From NCBI GenBank assembly GCA_950295325.1, contig OX485804.1, positions 45,992,429-46,056,428 of the forward strand: 64,000 nt of DNA, given 5' to 3'. The position numbers and the translations under genes were made by a program. Source of the DNA: Polytrichum commune (taxonomy: Eukaryota > Streptophyta > Polytrichopsida > Polytrichales > Polytrichaceae). The number at the start of each line of letters is the position of its first letter. The first letter of the stretch is position 1. This document shows positions 1 through 11,510 of the stretch, one piece after another. The notes below the pieces were generated by a model, which saw nothing but the letters and a program-made list of their open reading frames with translations, ran no database searches and had not been told where the DNA came from.

Positions 1-176
1 GATGTAACCTTTTCAAGCATGAAGCACGCGCGACGCAACTAGAGCAGCTATCTCACCCCTGCCTGCCTTCGTTTCTCCTCTGTCTCTCATCCCTGTCAAT
101 TGCTTCGACCGAGTTGAGGGTTGTTGTGGGTTCTGCTTACAATGGCGAGGTAGCATAACAGCTGATGCGAACGACA
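1..176 (+). promoter_or_regulatory. upstream region and 5' leader of the PTST1-like gene
   Basis: This stretch directly precedes the proposed start codon at 177. From about 50 to 110 it is pyrimidine-rich (CT runs), as is common in plant 5' leaders. No convincing TATA box is visible, so the transcription start is not placed; the promoter may begin before the window. The leader contains a short upstream ORF listed separately. Confidence 0.45.
142..153 (+). promoter_or_regulatory. three-codon upstream ORF
   Basis: The first ATG of the leader, at 142-144, reads Met-Ala-Arg-stop and ends 23 nt before the main ATG at 177. It is out of frame with the main CDS (offset 35 nt). A very short uORF of this kind could lower initiation on the main ORF; this is inference and depends on the transcription start lying upstream of 142. 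Confidence 0.4.
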
Positions 177-3100
177 ATGGCTTCTTGTGCGACTAGGTGT
201 GTGCAATCTCTCCATCTGTCGCTGTATTTGCTTTTGTATGTTTTGGGTTAAGCTTTCAATGAATGAATGAATGCTGCTGGGATTTCGAATTTTGGATCTG
301 GTTGAAATTTCCCATGTGAATTTGCTCAATCCTGGATGCAATTTGTGGGACTTTGTTCAAGTGCACGTGATTGGGATCATTGTCAATGCCTAGTCCATGT
401 GGAGCTTCATCGTCCTACATGATTGACATGATGCTTAAATTTTATTTTTTTGTTGAGGATCCTCGATTGCAAGATTTTTCCTGTTTTTTAATGGCCGGAG
501 GCTGGACAATCCCAACCCTAGACTCCAGTGCTTTTGTTTTGTTTTTTTTTTTTTGTTCTTTTTGTTTTTCCAATTGACTGTCACAAATTTCACCCATCAA
601 GGGCAGATTTGTTTCTACAAAGAAAACCTATGTGAAGGCAATTGGTGACTCCTTGATGGTCGCTGAGGAATACAATTAGGCTTTGAATTACCTGCGGAGA
701 TTTTCATATGTATTTTCTGCTCTAAGTTGTTTAGATTGTTTCTTACACGATGCATTTTGTATAGTGATGTGTATTTACATGACATGACAATGACTGGAGA
801 ATGAATGATTCCAACCCTAGGTTTTCGTGTGTGTGTGTGTGTGAGAGTGTGGTTTTTTTTTTTTTTTTATAGTTTCCAACTCTCCTAAATCACTCACCTA
901 TCGAAATGCTTCAAGACAAATTTGTTTATGTAGAGAACACAATAATTATTTGAAAGCAACTGGTAACCATTTGATGGCTGCCGAGGAGTACAAGTAGGAT
1001 TGAAATTTCTTGCATAGTTTTTGTACATGTTTTTCACTCTTGTTTGGTGTACCGATGTGTTTTACATGACATGGCAGTTATTGGGCTATTAACAAGCTTT
1101 CTTTGTTGAAAACCTCATGGAAACCCTTGATGTGTGTTGTGCAGCGTGGGTTTAGGTGTCAATCTACAATTGCAATCGAGTCGAATTTTGGATCATCAAA
1201 CAAGGGGATTATCGTTGACACAAAGACAATGCAGGGGCCGATCATGCGAACAACCACATTGTACAGGGTTCAGTTTGCAGCAGAGGGTTCAACTACTTGG
1301 TAGACCTAGAAATTATTCGATTTTACGCCTTGTAACAAGAAATGTGGCCACACCAAATGACGATTCTTTGGCTGTTGGGCTGCGCTCTAGGGAGGGTGGT
1401 GTTAGGGGGCAACCATCAAAATATAGTTCCTTCAACAGCAAGCAAGCGGATATTACCGAGGTACTACCAGAATGAAAACTAATAGTATATTATTAGGTCA
1501 TGTAAATTCTGAATGATTCTAATCAGCATTTGACAGGGGATTCTGCTGCACCAAAGTATGTCTCATTTGAATCCTGTGTGCAAAAGTGACAAGGGTTTGA
1601 AGTTTTAAGGTAGACAATCTCACTTGTTTACTTTTCTTATTAGGTCACCTATATTTGAGTGGTTTGTGGTTTGGTGTGGCTCCAAATAATGGATGCCAAA
1701 AATAATGAAACTTGTCTGAAAGAGATTGGACTGTATGCTCAAAATATGACAATCATTTTAGGTTGAATAGTCAGCATAATTGGGGGGACCTTAATGACCA
1801 TTTAATGAGCTTGAGAATCTTCACTTTTAAATAAATAAGATCTTCATGTGAGCTCCGAAAACTACGTGGACAGTGGCTACAGCCTTTATTTGGATCTGCT
1901 AATCATCTTGCACAAATTGCATGTTTCATATCCAAGGAGAATATGGCTAGTTGGAAAAAGTAACCATTTAAGACCCATCTATCTTGTTGGTAGATGACCC
2001 AAAACCATCATGGGAGCCTGATGCTAAGGTGGTGGATATTCTCAAAATCAATATGTACTTAATGTGCAAGATTTAAGGGTGTTGGTTTTGGGTGCGGTAA
2101 ATGATTTTAGCATGGTCTACCTTATTGTACAAATGGAAAATAATGTTAGATTTATACCATGAAACTCAATTCTCTCTTCGTTTTGAATTGTCAATAGGGG
2201 CTTCTGTAATTGACGTAAGACCAACAAGAATAGTCGAGTTGCTTAATGTGCTCAGCATCTCAGAATGGATGTCCCATGTTGAACTTTCTTAAAAGTTTAA
2301 ATGTACCAAACTGTTGGCTCTTCAAATTGGCAATTTGTATGTCATCTAACATCTTAGGATAGAGATGTATCATCTTGTGAGGCAGTTGGGATTTGTGCGT
2401 GAAAGCGAAGTAAGGTCGAAGCTGGTGAGGAAACTAAGCGAGTCGAATCAGTACATTCGACACTTGCAAAAAGAGGTTTGTTGTTTGCTATTTCTTTGTA
2501 ATACAAGCCATTCCACGTGTCGCTGATAGCACCTTTGTACATAGTCTGTTCTTGGCTGTTACTGACTTTGGTGTTTGTTTTAACTTCAAGAAGGAGATAT
2601 AATACAAGGCTCAATACTTAGTTACTCAGATCGAATCATCTTGGAGCTTGCTATCAAAACTCAAATAGCTGGTCGGAATTGGAGGGAGATATTATGAACT
2701 TATTATTATTGTTCATTTCTAGCATAAAATGCAAAGGCTCTTAACTTTCAGTTTGATATCTTACCAGTTTTGATGTATCGCATTGTTTGCTGCATTCCCC
2801 CAGTTGCAAGAAAAAGAGGACTCATTATTAAATGCACGGAGTGAGCTTGCTGCATTTGAATTGGAACTTCAGGTTAGCCTTACACTATTTGCTTTTCCCC
2901 AGGGCCTATGCCTCTCCTAGTCTCAATCAAGAATGTGCTTCCTACATGTCATTTTAGGATCTAATTTTCTTATCTGTGCTTTCAGTTGGTGCAATTTTTG
3001 AACTGGTAGCGTAAGCTATAAAACTTGACTTACTGCATATTACAGCCAATTGGGCCAGTCGACTTGATTGAGGAAATAGAGTTATCTTCTAATTGAATGG

Positions 3101-6100
3101 TACTTTTCGTTGGGAGTTGGTCCTTTATGATATTCTATTGGTTGTGTTGTATACAAAATCATTAATTTCTTTCCACTTGTGGTGCATGCTCAGAGGTAGT
3201 GTTTGAATCTGAATTAAGAGCAACCTATTTCGGTTCATTGAGGGCCAAACTTATTTTAGCACCTCTTGGCATATCAAAATGAGTTAAATCTCAATGAACC
3301 AATATAGAAGGTTCTTGTTCAAAGCTCCACACTACCTCCAAGCATGCACTGAAAACTTACTGAAACATGGAAGGTGTTGTATGCAAAACAACCAACTCCC
3401 AATGAAAAGTTTCTTTGATTGAAAGGATAACTCTAATACTTATGTCATTTCCATCACCCTCACATAATTTTGGTCCACATCAGGTGCTTGTAAAGCTTGC
3501 ACAAGAGGTTGGCAGGCAGGGAATCCAACCAGGAACTCGAAAAATCAATGGTCGATACATACACTCACATCTTGCATCTAGACTTGAAGGTGAGAAACTC
3601 TATTCGCATCCATGGTCCTTCATCATTCTAGAACTTGACTTGAGTAGTCTAGGAGAACTATTAAATCACTTCACCCATTCCTCTCAAAACGTATCTTGTC
3701 ACCTTTTATTTTTGCAAATCCTTTGAGTTTTACTACTACGCTAAGAGACATTTTGTTCTAGCTCAAGGAAAACTGAGATAGTGGATTCATATGAGTTGAG
3801 CTGACATCTTTATCTGCGTCTTGTAGCTGTTGCTAGAGCAGACACAGTTTTGATTTTGAACTAGGTAGTATTTTGTCTTATATAGCTTTGCAGCAGAAAC
3901 CCTTCTCAACATAGAAAGAACTTAGTGATAGTAAAGCACCTGACTGGAAAGTCTTTCAAATTATTGAATGTGATTGCCCTATCAGTTCATTAAAGTTACT
4001 ATTGACTGTTGTAGCTCAGATAGGACTTCGAATTGTAGGTGACTGTATTGCAATTTAGTGGAAAGAATATTGTCACAACCTCCACTTATTTGTGGCCTTG
4101 AAAGTTCCTGTCAATTTGCTACTTTCAGCCTCACTCTCCGAACCCCTAAAAATGTATTGAGGGTGGAAAGTGTCTATCATGAAATGAAAATCTTATGTCT
4201 TAGTCTAACACAGGATCATTTAGAACTGTATATATTTGCTAAATGTTATGGTCACCTAAGCTTATACTTGAATCTCTTCCGATATATATATAAAATTTCC
4301 TTCATGTTTTCTGCAACATGTTGTAATATTGGTATCTTAAGTTGTTGCAGAGATGCAGAAGGTCTTATATGCGCGTATCAAGGACGTAGATGCTGTACGA
4401 ACACAGGATGTTGAACTTGTTTTCTTTGGAATGGCTGAGGTAAGAATCTTATGAAATCTTCATCAAAAACTTTCAGAGGCTGAATTATTACATTATAATA
4501 ACAAAGTGTTCAGATAACATCATCAATTTCAATTAATGTTGTGATAATTACATTACTTTGGTACATTATACTATTGCAAAAAAAATTGTTACATAAGATT
4601 CATACATATGTTACATGATAATTATATTATACGCTACTAGGCGTAATAACTACATTATATTGGAAGTTTGTGTTATTTGAATATAGAGATTGAACAGTAG
4701 AAGAGATAAAGCAGCAATTCACTTTTCTATAGATAGACCTGCTCCATGATGGCATCAATAACAATTGGAAAACTTTCACAATTTACTCATCAATCTTATT
4801 GTCAATCTTGAAGTAGAGTTTTAAGTTTTGTAAGGTTTTGATTGCCAATGATAATAAGATCAGGTTCCAAATGTGTCTCAGATAGATCACAATTTCATAA
4901 CCAAAGTTGATACCGTTGATTATTCAATTTGGCCAGGATGTACAAGTGATGGGATCATTTGATGGGTGGACCCGTGGAGAACAATTGTCACCAGAGAGCA
5001 CAGGCACCTTCACCAAATTTTCTGCTACCATAAAGCTTCGACCAGGCCGGTAAGACATGTCATAATTTTTTGAGTAAAAGTAGTGACCCTTCTTTGTGGC
5101 ATTTTGAAAACAAGGAACGCTGTCTGATTATGGGCTCTGAAGCACATATATGAGTGCATAGGTGACTTCTTCAAGTTGGGTATTTTGGAATGGAGATTGC
5201 ATAGTGTCATCCTCGCATTCAACATGTTCTGGTTGGGAGTTGGTTGTTTTGCTTACAATGCCTTCCATGTTCAGTAATTTTTGGTGTATGCTCGGAGGTA
5301 GTGTGGAGATTTGAACAAAGAACATTCTATATGGGTTTTATTGAGGGTCAAACTCATATTGAGGTGCTAACATGAATTTGGCCCTCAATAAAACGGAAAT
5401 ATGTTCCTCTTCGTTCAAATTCAAACACTACCTCCAGGCATGCACCACAAGTGGAAAGAAATAATCATTGTTGTATGCAAAACACGAAAAGTCCCATTCC
5501 ATTGAAGGATAACTGCAATATATTGCCCTAATTTTGTCAATCAGAGAGTCAGGGTTGTCAGATGTGACACGAGGGGGAGGGGAAAATTGTCTTGTAATAA
5601 ACTGGTCGACCAATAAGTTTGACCAGATCGTCAATAAGGTCTACTGGACATTTTTAGCAGTTGAGTGGAAAAATTCCAGTCGACTTGATTAGTTGACTGG
5701 ATAATTCAAAGTCTGGATGGTGAGAGGTGTAGACGTCCATGCAGCCACTAACATTTAAGGTAGATGGGTCTTAAATGGAAACTTTTCCGATTCACCCACT
5801 CCTAGGATATGAAACACGTGATTAGCACGAGATGGTTAGCAATTCCAAATCAAGGCCGTAGTCACTCATAATTTCAGAGCTCAAATGATATCTTATTCAT
5901 TATCAAAGTGAAGATTCTCATGTTCAATAAGTGGTCATATAGGTCCCCCAATTGTGTTGACTATTGAGCCTAGTTATCACAATTTGAGCACATAGTCCAA
6001 TCTCTTTTGAACACATGTCTTTTTGATATCCATTCTTGGAGCCTCCCTAACCACATACCGCTCAAATTTAGGTATGCGATAAAGACAAGTAACCGAATTG

Positions 6101-6370
6101 CGCATGTCTACCTTACTGGCAAAATCCTTGAAGGAGGATTATAGGATACATGACTTTCTTAAAAATATGTGCAATAGGGTACTAGAGAGTCAGGGTGTTT
6201 GTGCACGTAAGAATAAACTTTGACTTTGAGCTGAAATCCGGTCTTTTTGTGCAATTTGAAGGTACGAGGTCAAATTTTTGGTGGATGGAGAATGGCAAAT
6301 ATCACCCGACCTCCCAACAGTTGGTGAAGGCCTGACCATGAACAACCTACTAGTCGTTGAACGGTCTTAG
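177..6370 (+). CDS. PTST1: PTST1-like chloroplast protein (coiled coil plus CBM48)
   Basis: Exons joined by reading GT-AG sites: 177-196, 1145-1460, 2365-2475, 2804-2872, 3484-3589, 4351-4439, 4937-5049, 6262-6370. They total 933 nt, giving 310 aa with all phases matching. The first ~110 residues start MASCATS and are rich in Ser, Arg and Gln with few acids, like a plastid transit peptide. Residues ~113-180 form heptad-rich coiled coil (RSKLVRKLSESNQ, LLNARSELAAFELELQ). Next comes the conserved stretch KLAQEVGRQGIQPGTRKING. The C-terminal CBM48 spans ~225-308, with VMGSFDGWTRGE (Trp248), FTKFSATIKLRPGRYEVKF and VDGEWQISPDLP (Trp286), ending LLVVERS. In Arabidopsis, PTST1 binds GBSS by its coiled coil and delivers it to starch granules for amylose synthesis. 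AMPK-beta-like proteins share CBM48, but the whole architecture fits PTST1. The least certain joint is the exon 3 acceptor, which has three closely spaced AGs. Confidence 0.9.
500..1080 (+). repeat. tandem duplication inside intron 1
   Basis: Two ~300-bp segments in intron 1 are diverged copies: about 500-785 and 812-1080. Shared landmarks in the same order are a CCAACCCTAG block followed by a T-run, an ACAAATTTGTTT-like block, a TTGATGG(T/C)(C/T)GC(T/C)GAGGA block and TTTACATGACATG near the end. Divergence is high, so the duplication is old. No coding meaning is seen. Confidence 0.55.
1640..1985 (+). repeat. dispersed repeat family A, copy in intron 2
   Basis: Member of the most frequent repeat of the window. 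Core landmarks in order are a GGTTTGGTGTGGCTCCAA block, GAGATTGGACT, a block like TTGAATAGTCAGCATAATTG, GGGGGACC, GACCATTTAATGAGC and GAGAATCTTCACTTT. The right end CCATTTAAGACCCATCTA is the inverted form of the left end of the copy at 5757. Ends are approximate. Confidence 0.65.
3079..3433 (+). mobile_element. fold-back element in intron 4
   Basis: Two long arms face each other. The left arm (3079 to ~3240) starts GAGTTATCTT and contains GTTGGGAGTTGGT, GGTGCATGCTCAGAGGTAG and GGTTCATTGAGGG. The right arm (~3285 to 3433) contains these in inverted order and ends GGATAACTC. The transcript could fold into an imperfect hairpin with ~150-bp arms. A relative lies in intron 7. No transposase is present. 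Confidence 0.7.
5215..5514 (+). mobile_element. fold-back element in intron 7, same family as in intron 4
   Basis: The left arm carries TTGGGAGTTGGTTGTTTTGC, a GCTCGGAGGTAGTGTGGAG block and TTTTATTGAGGGTCAAACTC. The right arm carries CCCTCAATAAAACGG, CACTACCTCCAGGCATGCAC, TGTTGTATGCAAAACA and GGATAACT. The same words, in the same order, make up the intron 4 element. The left boundary is approximate. Confidence 0.65.
5757..6085 (-). repeat. dispersed repeat family A, copy in intron 7
   Basis: Reverse-oriented family A copy. It begins GGTAGATGGGTCTTAAATGG, then gives the inverse of the family core (AAAGTGAAGATTCTCATG, AGTGGTCATATAGGTCCCCC, CAATTTGAGCACATAGTCCA). It ends near CCACATACCGCTCAAATTTA. 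It sits between the fold-back element and the last coding exon. Confidence 0.65.
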
Positions 6371-6389
6371 GCTCCAACTGATTGCTTTG

Positions 6390-8120
6390 GTAAGGAAGTG
6401 TTGCAAGTTGAAATAAATAATTTCAACCAAGTTACTGAGGATTTTGTCCCACTCTACTTATATTGTGAAACAAGTGTGTTTTGCACTGACAATCAGTTCA
6501 CCAGATGTCAAGATGATTATTATATCTTTGGTGCTTCTATGTCTTTTGTTAATATTGAAATGTTGACTTGATTGTTGAAAGCCAAGGGTACTATACTGTT
6601 GATAGTATTTAGTGGCATGTATGCTATTTGCTGAGGGTTACACTAAATTGCCTAAAGACATAGAACTGGCATGTCTGCTAATTGTCAACTTGACACTATG
6701 TGTCATATATGTAGCTTCATGATGTGATTAAGTATTTGCAATATGACATTTAGTGTAGCACATTGGAGTGCTCGAGATGATAGTTTCATGTTTTAGTGTG
6801 CAAAGGAAGATATTATTGAGAATATTAATGCTGAGTGTCATGTGATTTAACTAATGGTCAAACTGTGTAACCTTGGTGTAGGCCTCATGATAAGGTTAGT
6901 GACACTATTAGGCCGGTGACATTACATACCAAGTTGACAAGAAAATTACTTGATGTGATGTCCTTCAGTTGACACTACAAGTTGCAAGAAATTTATAGAT
7001 GTGATTCTTTTTTCTTATGGCATTCATTTGTGGTGTACTTAACAGACCATGGGAGGATGATACATGAACCCCTCTCACTTTTAAGTGATGCATTAGGGCT
7101 TTGGCATTTTAGTTTTAAGCTTTATCCACAGGGTATCGCATAGTCATTTTCACCAGGTTATGAATTTGAAAGAATATACCCCCAACATCTACCATGAAAT
7201 GAAATTGATTTTAAAGTCCAGGAAGCCAAAAAGCTTATGGGACTAGAAGTACATCAAGGTTGTGTTGAAATGGTTGATTCCTTGGACTAAGAGTGCAATG
7301 GCCTCAAGAAGGCGAATATTGATTGGATGGTCCAACTAGAAGAAATATTTTGGGGACTACACTAAATATGCCAATTAGTGAGGGTGGTACTAATTCAAGT
7401 CTCACACACAATCTACCCAAATCTCAAGTTACTGAGGGCTGAAGTTGCTATTGAGTGACACTAAATTCATGACTACTCTAAATTCTATGCTCAAATACCA
7501 TATATCTCAAGAAAACTAGTGTGTGTTTGTGACTAGTGTGTGCCACATGCTTGTCAGTGAATATTACCAAGTGCCGGTGCTTTCATGCCAAGTGATGGTA
7601 CTTTATGTAAATAATGCCAAGTGTTGAGATGAACAATGCTTCCTAGATCTTTAGGTGACACTAATTCATAGCGTAAGGAACTTAATATCATCTTCACTAA
7701 TTTCCCACCCTCATTAAGTTCCTACTCACTAATTGGTATATATAGTGTGCCCAATACTACATTTTGAAGTAGGGAAGAAAATCTACCTCTAATGGACTTG
7801 TAGAGGGGGCACTTTGGCACAAAGCGTGCTTCATTTTCAACTATATTGTCAAAGCACAAATGGCACAATTCTTCGTTCAGTAGAGCTTGGGATAGTTGAC
7901 CACCACTCGTATTCAATGATGTGAGATGTAGTAAGCCGCACTTTTATTTTACATTGGGTTGATGTCAATGGTTGCTTTAAGCCCATCAGAGCAATGCCCT
8001 TGAAATCAAGCATTGTTTAAGTACCTTAAGCAATGTCGATGCATATTCATAGTCGAGAAAACCCTTGAGGTGATGGTAATTTCATTTCTTTCCATTGACG
8101 TTCCTGCAAAAATTTTACAG
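6390..8120 (+). other. probable 3'-UTR intron of the PTST1-like gene
   Basis: A good donor (TTTG/GTAAGG) starts at 6390, only 20 nt after the stop codon. A good acceptor (TTTTACAG/G, preceded by a T-rich tract) ends at 8120. The spacing is short enough to escape the usual ~50-nt rule of nonsense-mediated decay. The interior is AT-rich without coding signal and includes the CACTA-like element at 7360-7747. Splicing itself is inferred; it needs transcript support. Confidence 0.45.
7360..7747 (+). mobile_element. CACTA-like short element (family C2)
   Basis: The ends are inverted: CACTAAATATGCCAATTAG at 7360 and, on the other strand from 7747, CACTATATATACCAATTAG. Subterminal GTGAGGGTGG and CCACCCTCA are also inverted. 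The 388-bp element has no ORF of note. No clear 3-bp target duplication is kept. A longer relative is at 50773-51238. Confidence 0.55.
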
Positions 8121-8500
8121 GTTGGAGACCTGAGGCCAGGATCTGTGGATTAAAAAAGGGTAGGTATACATCTGTCGGATTCTCTCCCAGTTATTCTTCT
8201 CCTGCCTTCCATGATATATCTGTGATTACTTCGAGAGTTGCAAAAACCCGGCGCTCTTCAGGGACACAACTGCTGACTTCCATCTGTGAGATTCACATCC
8301 AAACGTTTTTCTTTCATCGATTTCTACCAGAGGCACCTAATAAGTTATGGGCTATACAATTTCGGGCTGAACGTGTTGTATATTTGAGGCCTCCAATTCC
8401 TGCTTGATTTTCAGTCCGGACCTTCCTGGAAGTGCGCGGGCCCAAGTTTTTCCCATTCAGATTCATGGCCTGGTCAAGTTATGCCCTCAAAGAAATGATA
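8121..8500 (+). other. probable last 3'-UTR exon of the PTST1-like gene
   Basis: Starts after the acceptor at 8119-8120. It shows none of the repeat families seen elsewhere, and its composition is less AT-rich than the flanking intron. A 61-codon ORF at 8222-8407 is not recognised and is probably untranslated. The 3' end is not fixed; AATGATAAATTTT near 8496 is a weak candidate for a poly(A) signal. Confidence 0.35.
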
Positions 8501-9238
8501 AATTTTCATATATACAGCACTTCGAAAGAGATGAGGCATCCATAACGATTACAATGAAAGGTGGAATCCCATAGTACAGTTTTAAAATATCAAGCTAGCA
8601 TATAACTTTACCTGATGTCATTGGCCACCACAAGAAGCGATGGGGCTTACAGTTGGATAGATGAGCTTGATTTGTGTAGCGTTCTTTGTGTTTCAAACTT
8701 CAAAAACTCAGTTATAAAATTGGATGCAGCATAATCACAGGAAGAATAATATACAGCACACATGTCCTGTCTTTCTTTTTCTAGGGTTCCACACAGAAGT
8801 AACTTCAACGTATTACAATGTCTCTCAAGTTGCCAGGCTAAATAACCCACGAAAATCTAAATTGCAGAAACACGCATCGTCATTCTGCTCCCAAAAGATC
8901 CTCAACTACAAAGGGCAATCAGATGTTATGCGAAGTCTTCGGCAGGGATGTGCCATCTCTGTGAAAACCTGAAACTACATTCACGTGTCTTGTTTCCCAA
9001 AGATTCTCAAGCACATAATCTGAAGATCACTCTCAAACCTCGCAAAGTTGTAGGAACATGCCTGGGTTTTATTTCACGTTTAAGGGTCGATTATCAAGAT
9101 TGTTAGGCTCTAGAAACTCAAGAAGGTAGAAAAATCCCCAAAATAACTTCAAGTATCGTTAGTCTAAAAACTTAGAAAGCTGGAGAATTTGTAAACTTTG
9201 GCTAGAGCTGTTTGGAAGAGAGGGAATTATCACATACA
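8501..9238. other. no feature recognised
   Basis: Intergenic. Short ORFs on both strands (up to 82 codons) overlap each other and match nothing I know. No inverted ends or repeat family was seen. Confidence 0.4.
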
Positions 9239-9457
9239 AGGGTACCTCTCATCCATCCATCATTAAACTTGACCTCCTATAGGATTGTGGCTGATTCATC
9301 TCAAATTACTTGGACTAGACTACTTTAGGGTCTTTGAAGCTAATTTCGGTGTCAAATCTTTGAATAGTAATAACGTCCAAATTGCATATTGTTTTAGGGC
9401 TCCTATGATGGATGGATGGATGGATGGATGGATGGGTAAATGGATGAGAGGTACCCT
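9239..9457. mobile_element. 219-bp MITE with GGATGGAT-rich ends
   Basis: Inverted ends AGGGTACCTCTCATCCAT (9239-9256) and ATGGATGAGAGGTACCCT (9440-9457) match perfectly. The right end is expanded as a (GGAT)n run at about 9409-9435. Flanks CACATACAA and CATGCGCAA are only weakly alike, so the target duplication is not proven. Superfamily unknown. Confidence 0.65.
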
Positions 9458-9839
9458 CATGCGCAATAATCCCCTCTCTCCAACTTTGTGGGTCTATGTA
9501 AATTCACTTATTGATAAACGTGAAAATACAGCAAACAATTCTGTAACCTATCAGTTTTCATCAAAAATCAATGTGACTTCAAAACTACATCAAAACCCCC
9601 ATGCTAAATTAGAAGATCTTCGGTTGGATTGCCTTGGCCCTCAACCTTTAGAGGACTTATTTTTACTAGAGCCATTTCACCCATAACATATAAGTTCACC
9701 TAGACGTCATGAAGCTTCAGCCGAGTTAAGTTGGCTCTTCATGGATCCTCAACCACATGTCAAGCACCTATTAATCACGAGACACTGAAAAAACACGTGG
9801 GCTACATTCCATGTGAGGAAGCTAGTAGGTCATATCCTC

Positions 9840-10250
9840 AAGGATTAAGGTAGACAAACGGAAAACGGTGAATGACACACTACCGGTGCACTAGACTAGG
9901 AGTAGAATGATTATTGTGTGGACCCAAAACAGCTAATCGTAAAAGTGCTGGCCTAAAAAGGATGTAGTGATTGACTAGATAGGCCCCGCTTCACACCACT
10001 TGGGATCACTTTTGAGTACTATTGAGTTAACTGTTTTGTGTGCATTCGTATGCAAAGTAAGATATTTTGGATGGTCAAATTCAGAAGACTCGACTATACA
10101 AATAAAGGGTTTGACTCAAATTACGAAACAACTTGCATTCCTCATCATTTCCTCTACTCCTCCTATGAAAAATATTGCACACATTTCAAGTCACTCTTTC
10201 TAAACGAATCACCTTATGTTCACCAATTTCCGATTTTTCTACTTTATTGA
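9840..10250 (+). repeat. dispersed repeat family B, copy 1
   Basis: Shares ~400 bp with the opposite strand of 18650-19410. Landmarks are GACCCAAAACAGCTAAT, GGCCTAAAAAGGATG, GATCACTTTTGAGT, a TTAACTGTTTTGTGTGCATT block and GAAACAACTTGCATTCCTCA. Short peptides on both copies agree (KQLAFLI-SSTP), so it may descend from a coding element, but no known domain is visible. Confidence 0.6.
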
Positions 10251-11510
10251 TTCACCGGGGACATTCATGTGGACGTGAGGATTAGGATCACAAGAGGCTG
10301 GTGGACGTCAACTGTAAGCATGTGGTATATTTTAGACTTGGTTACTCCATCCACCTACTCCACATGGAAGTTAACCCTAAGTATCAAACGCATATAAAAA
10401 CAATTTTAGGTAGAGATACTCTGAACCTCAAATTGACGCAATTGACGACAATCGTACGTTTTGAAGCTCCAAACTGTGTGATTGCGGTACAAAGCGTTGG
10501 TTAAGATTAGAGTGTTGGTTTTGGGTACAAGCATTTTCAACCCTAAATGATCATAACGTCACACTTGATGTTTGTATATTTTTAAAATAGGTCGGTATGA
10601 TTAGAGATTTGTTGAATTTGGGAGAACGTCATGCCGTGGTTTTATTTGTTGGAAGCATTTGATGACACCATGGTGTTTGTATACCCATTGAGAGCATGGT
10701 GACAACTTGAATTTTTAAGTTTTTTTGTTTTTGGGCACTGTGGATGTCAATTGACATTGAGGGAAGTACATGTGGATAGGTCCAAATAGAATCAAAATGG
10801 AAACAAAAAGTTATATGTACATATTTGTACATATATATAGCGTATATAGTGTATATAGTGTACATATATAGTTTGTCTATAAATATGTGCATCGTCTTAT
10901 CCATCATTCAAGTTTGAATACTTGTAAAATGTGTTTTCTTTGGAATAAATCTCTTAAGGCGGTCCAAATTCAACATGTGCCCGGAGCAAGTGTTGGGAAC
11001 CATAGTTAATGAACTTCAAAGTGAGTTTTTTTCTCCAATATAGGAAGGGGGCAGCAAGGCTAGACACCTTGCTCTTTCAGCTAGGGCCCCACCAATATTA
11101 TCAAGGATACAATTGTAATCAATTATTAAAGCATTCTTACTTTATTTAAGGATTGATTTGACCTCATAATTAGCATGAGAGGCCTCAAACTAGTCTAAGG
11201 AGACCCCACCTAGGATGAACTAGCCACAAACTTATGGGGGTCAAGTTCCTACTAGACCTTCTTTTACTTCGATTATGGGGGGTGGGGTTATTATACGACC
11301 TATGTACATCATTTCTACAAGCCCTTATCAAATATTAATCTCATATAATTATGTGTCTATAAATGTAAGTTTGTATTCAATATGGTACTCACAAAAAGGA
11401 AGTTAACATACATAGTTAATAAATGTAACAACAATGACCAAATGTATGAGAATATTTTTGATAAGTACTTGAACCAAGTTCACATATTCGATCTTTGATT
11501 TCCAACACTG
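10251..11510. other. no gene recognised; TA-rich simple sequence
   Basis: Nothing coding seen. Around 10816-10875 there is an irregular TATA/GTACATA simple-sequence patch that also generates the 92-codon reverse ORF there. Confidence 0.4.

Noticed and set aside
1103-1303. ORF starting upstream of the exon 2 acceptor
   Set aside because: It is in another frame and ends early, while the frame entered from the acceptor at 1145 stays open to a consensus donor at 1461.
2354-2614. 86-codon ORF on the - strand over exon 3
   Set aside because: It is a shadow of the coding exon 2365-2475, whose + strand frame is conserved coiled coil and has consensus splice sites.
4058-4414. 118-codon + strand ORF ending in exon 6
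   Set aside because: Mostly intron 5 sequence in a different frame from exon 6; the conserved protein uses the other frame after the acceptor at 4350.
8222-8407. 61-codon ORF after the gene
   Set aside because: Lies in the probable last 3'-UTR exon, without known motif.
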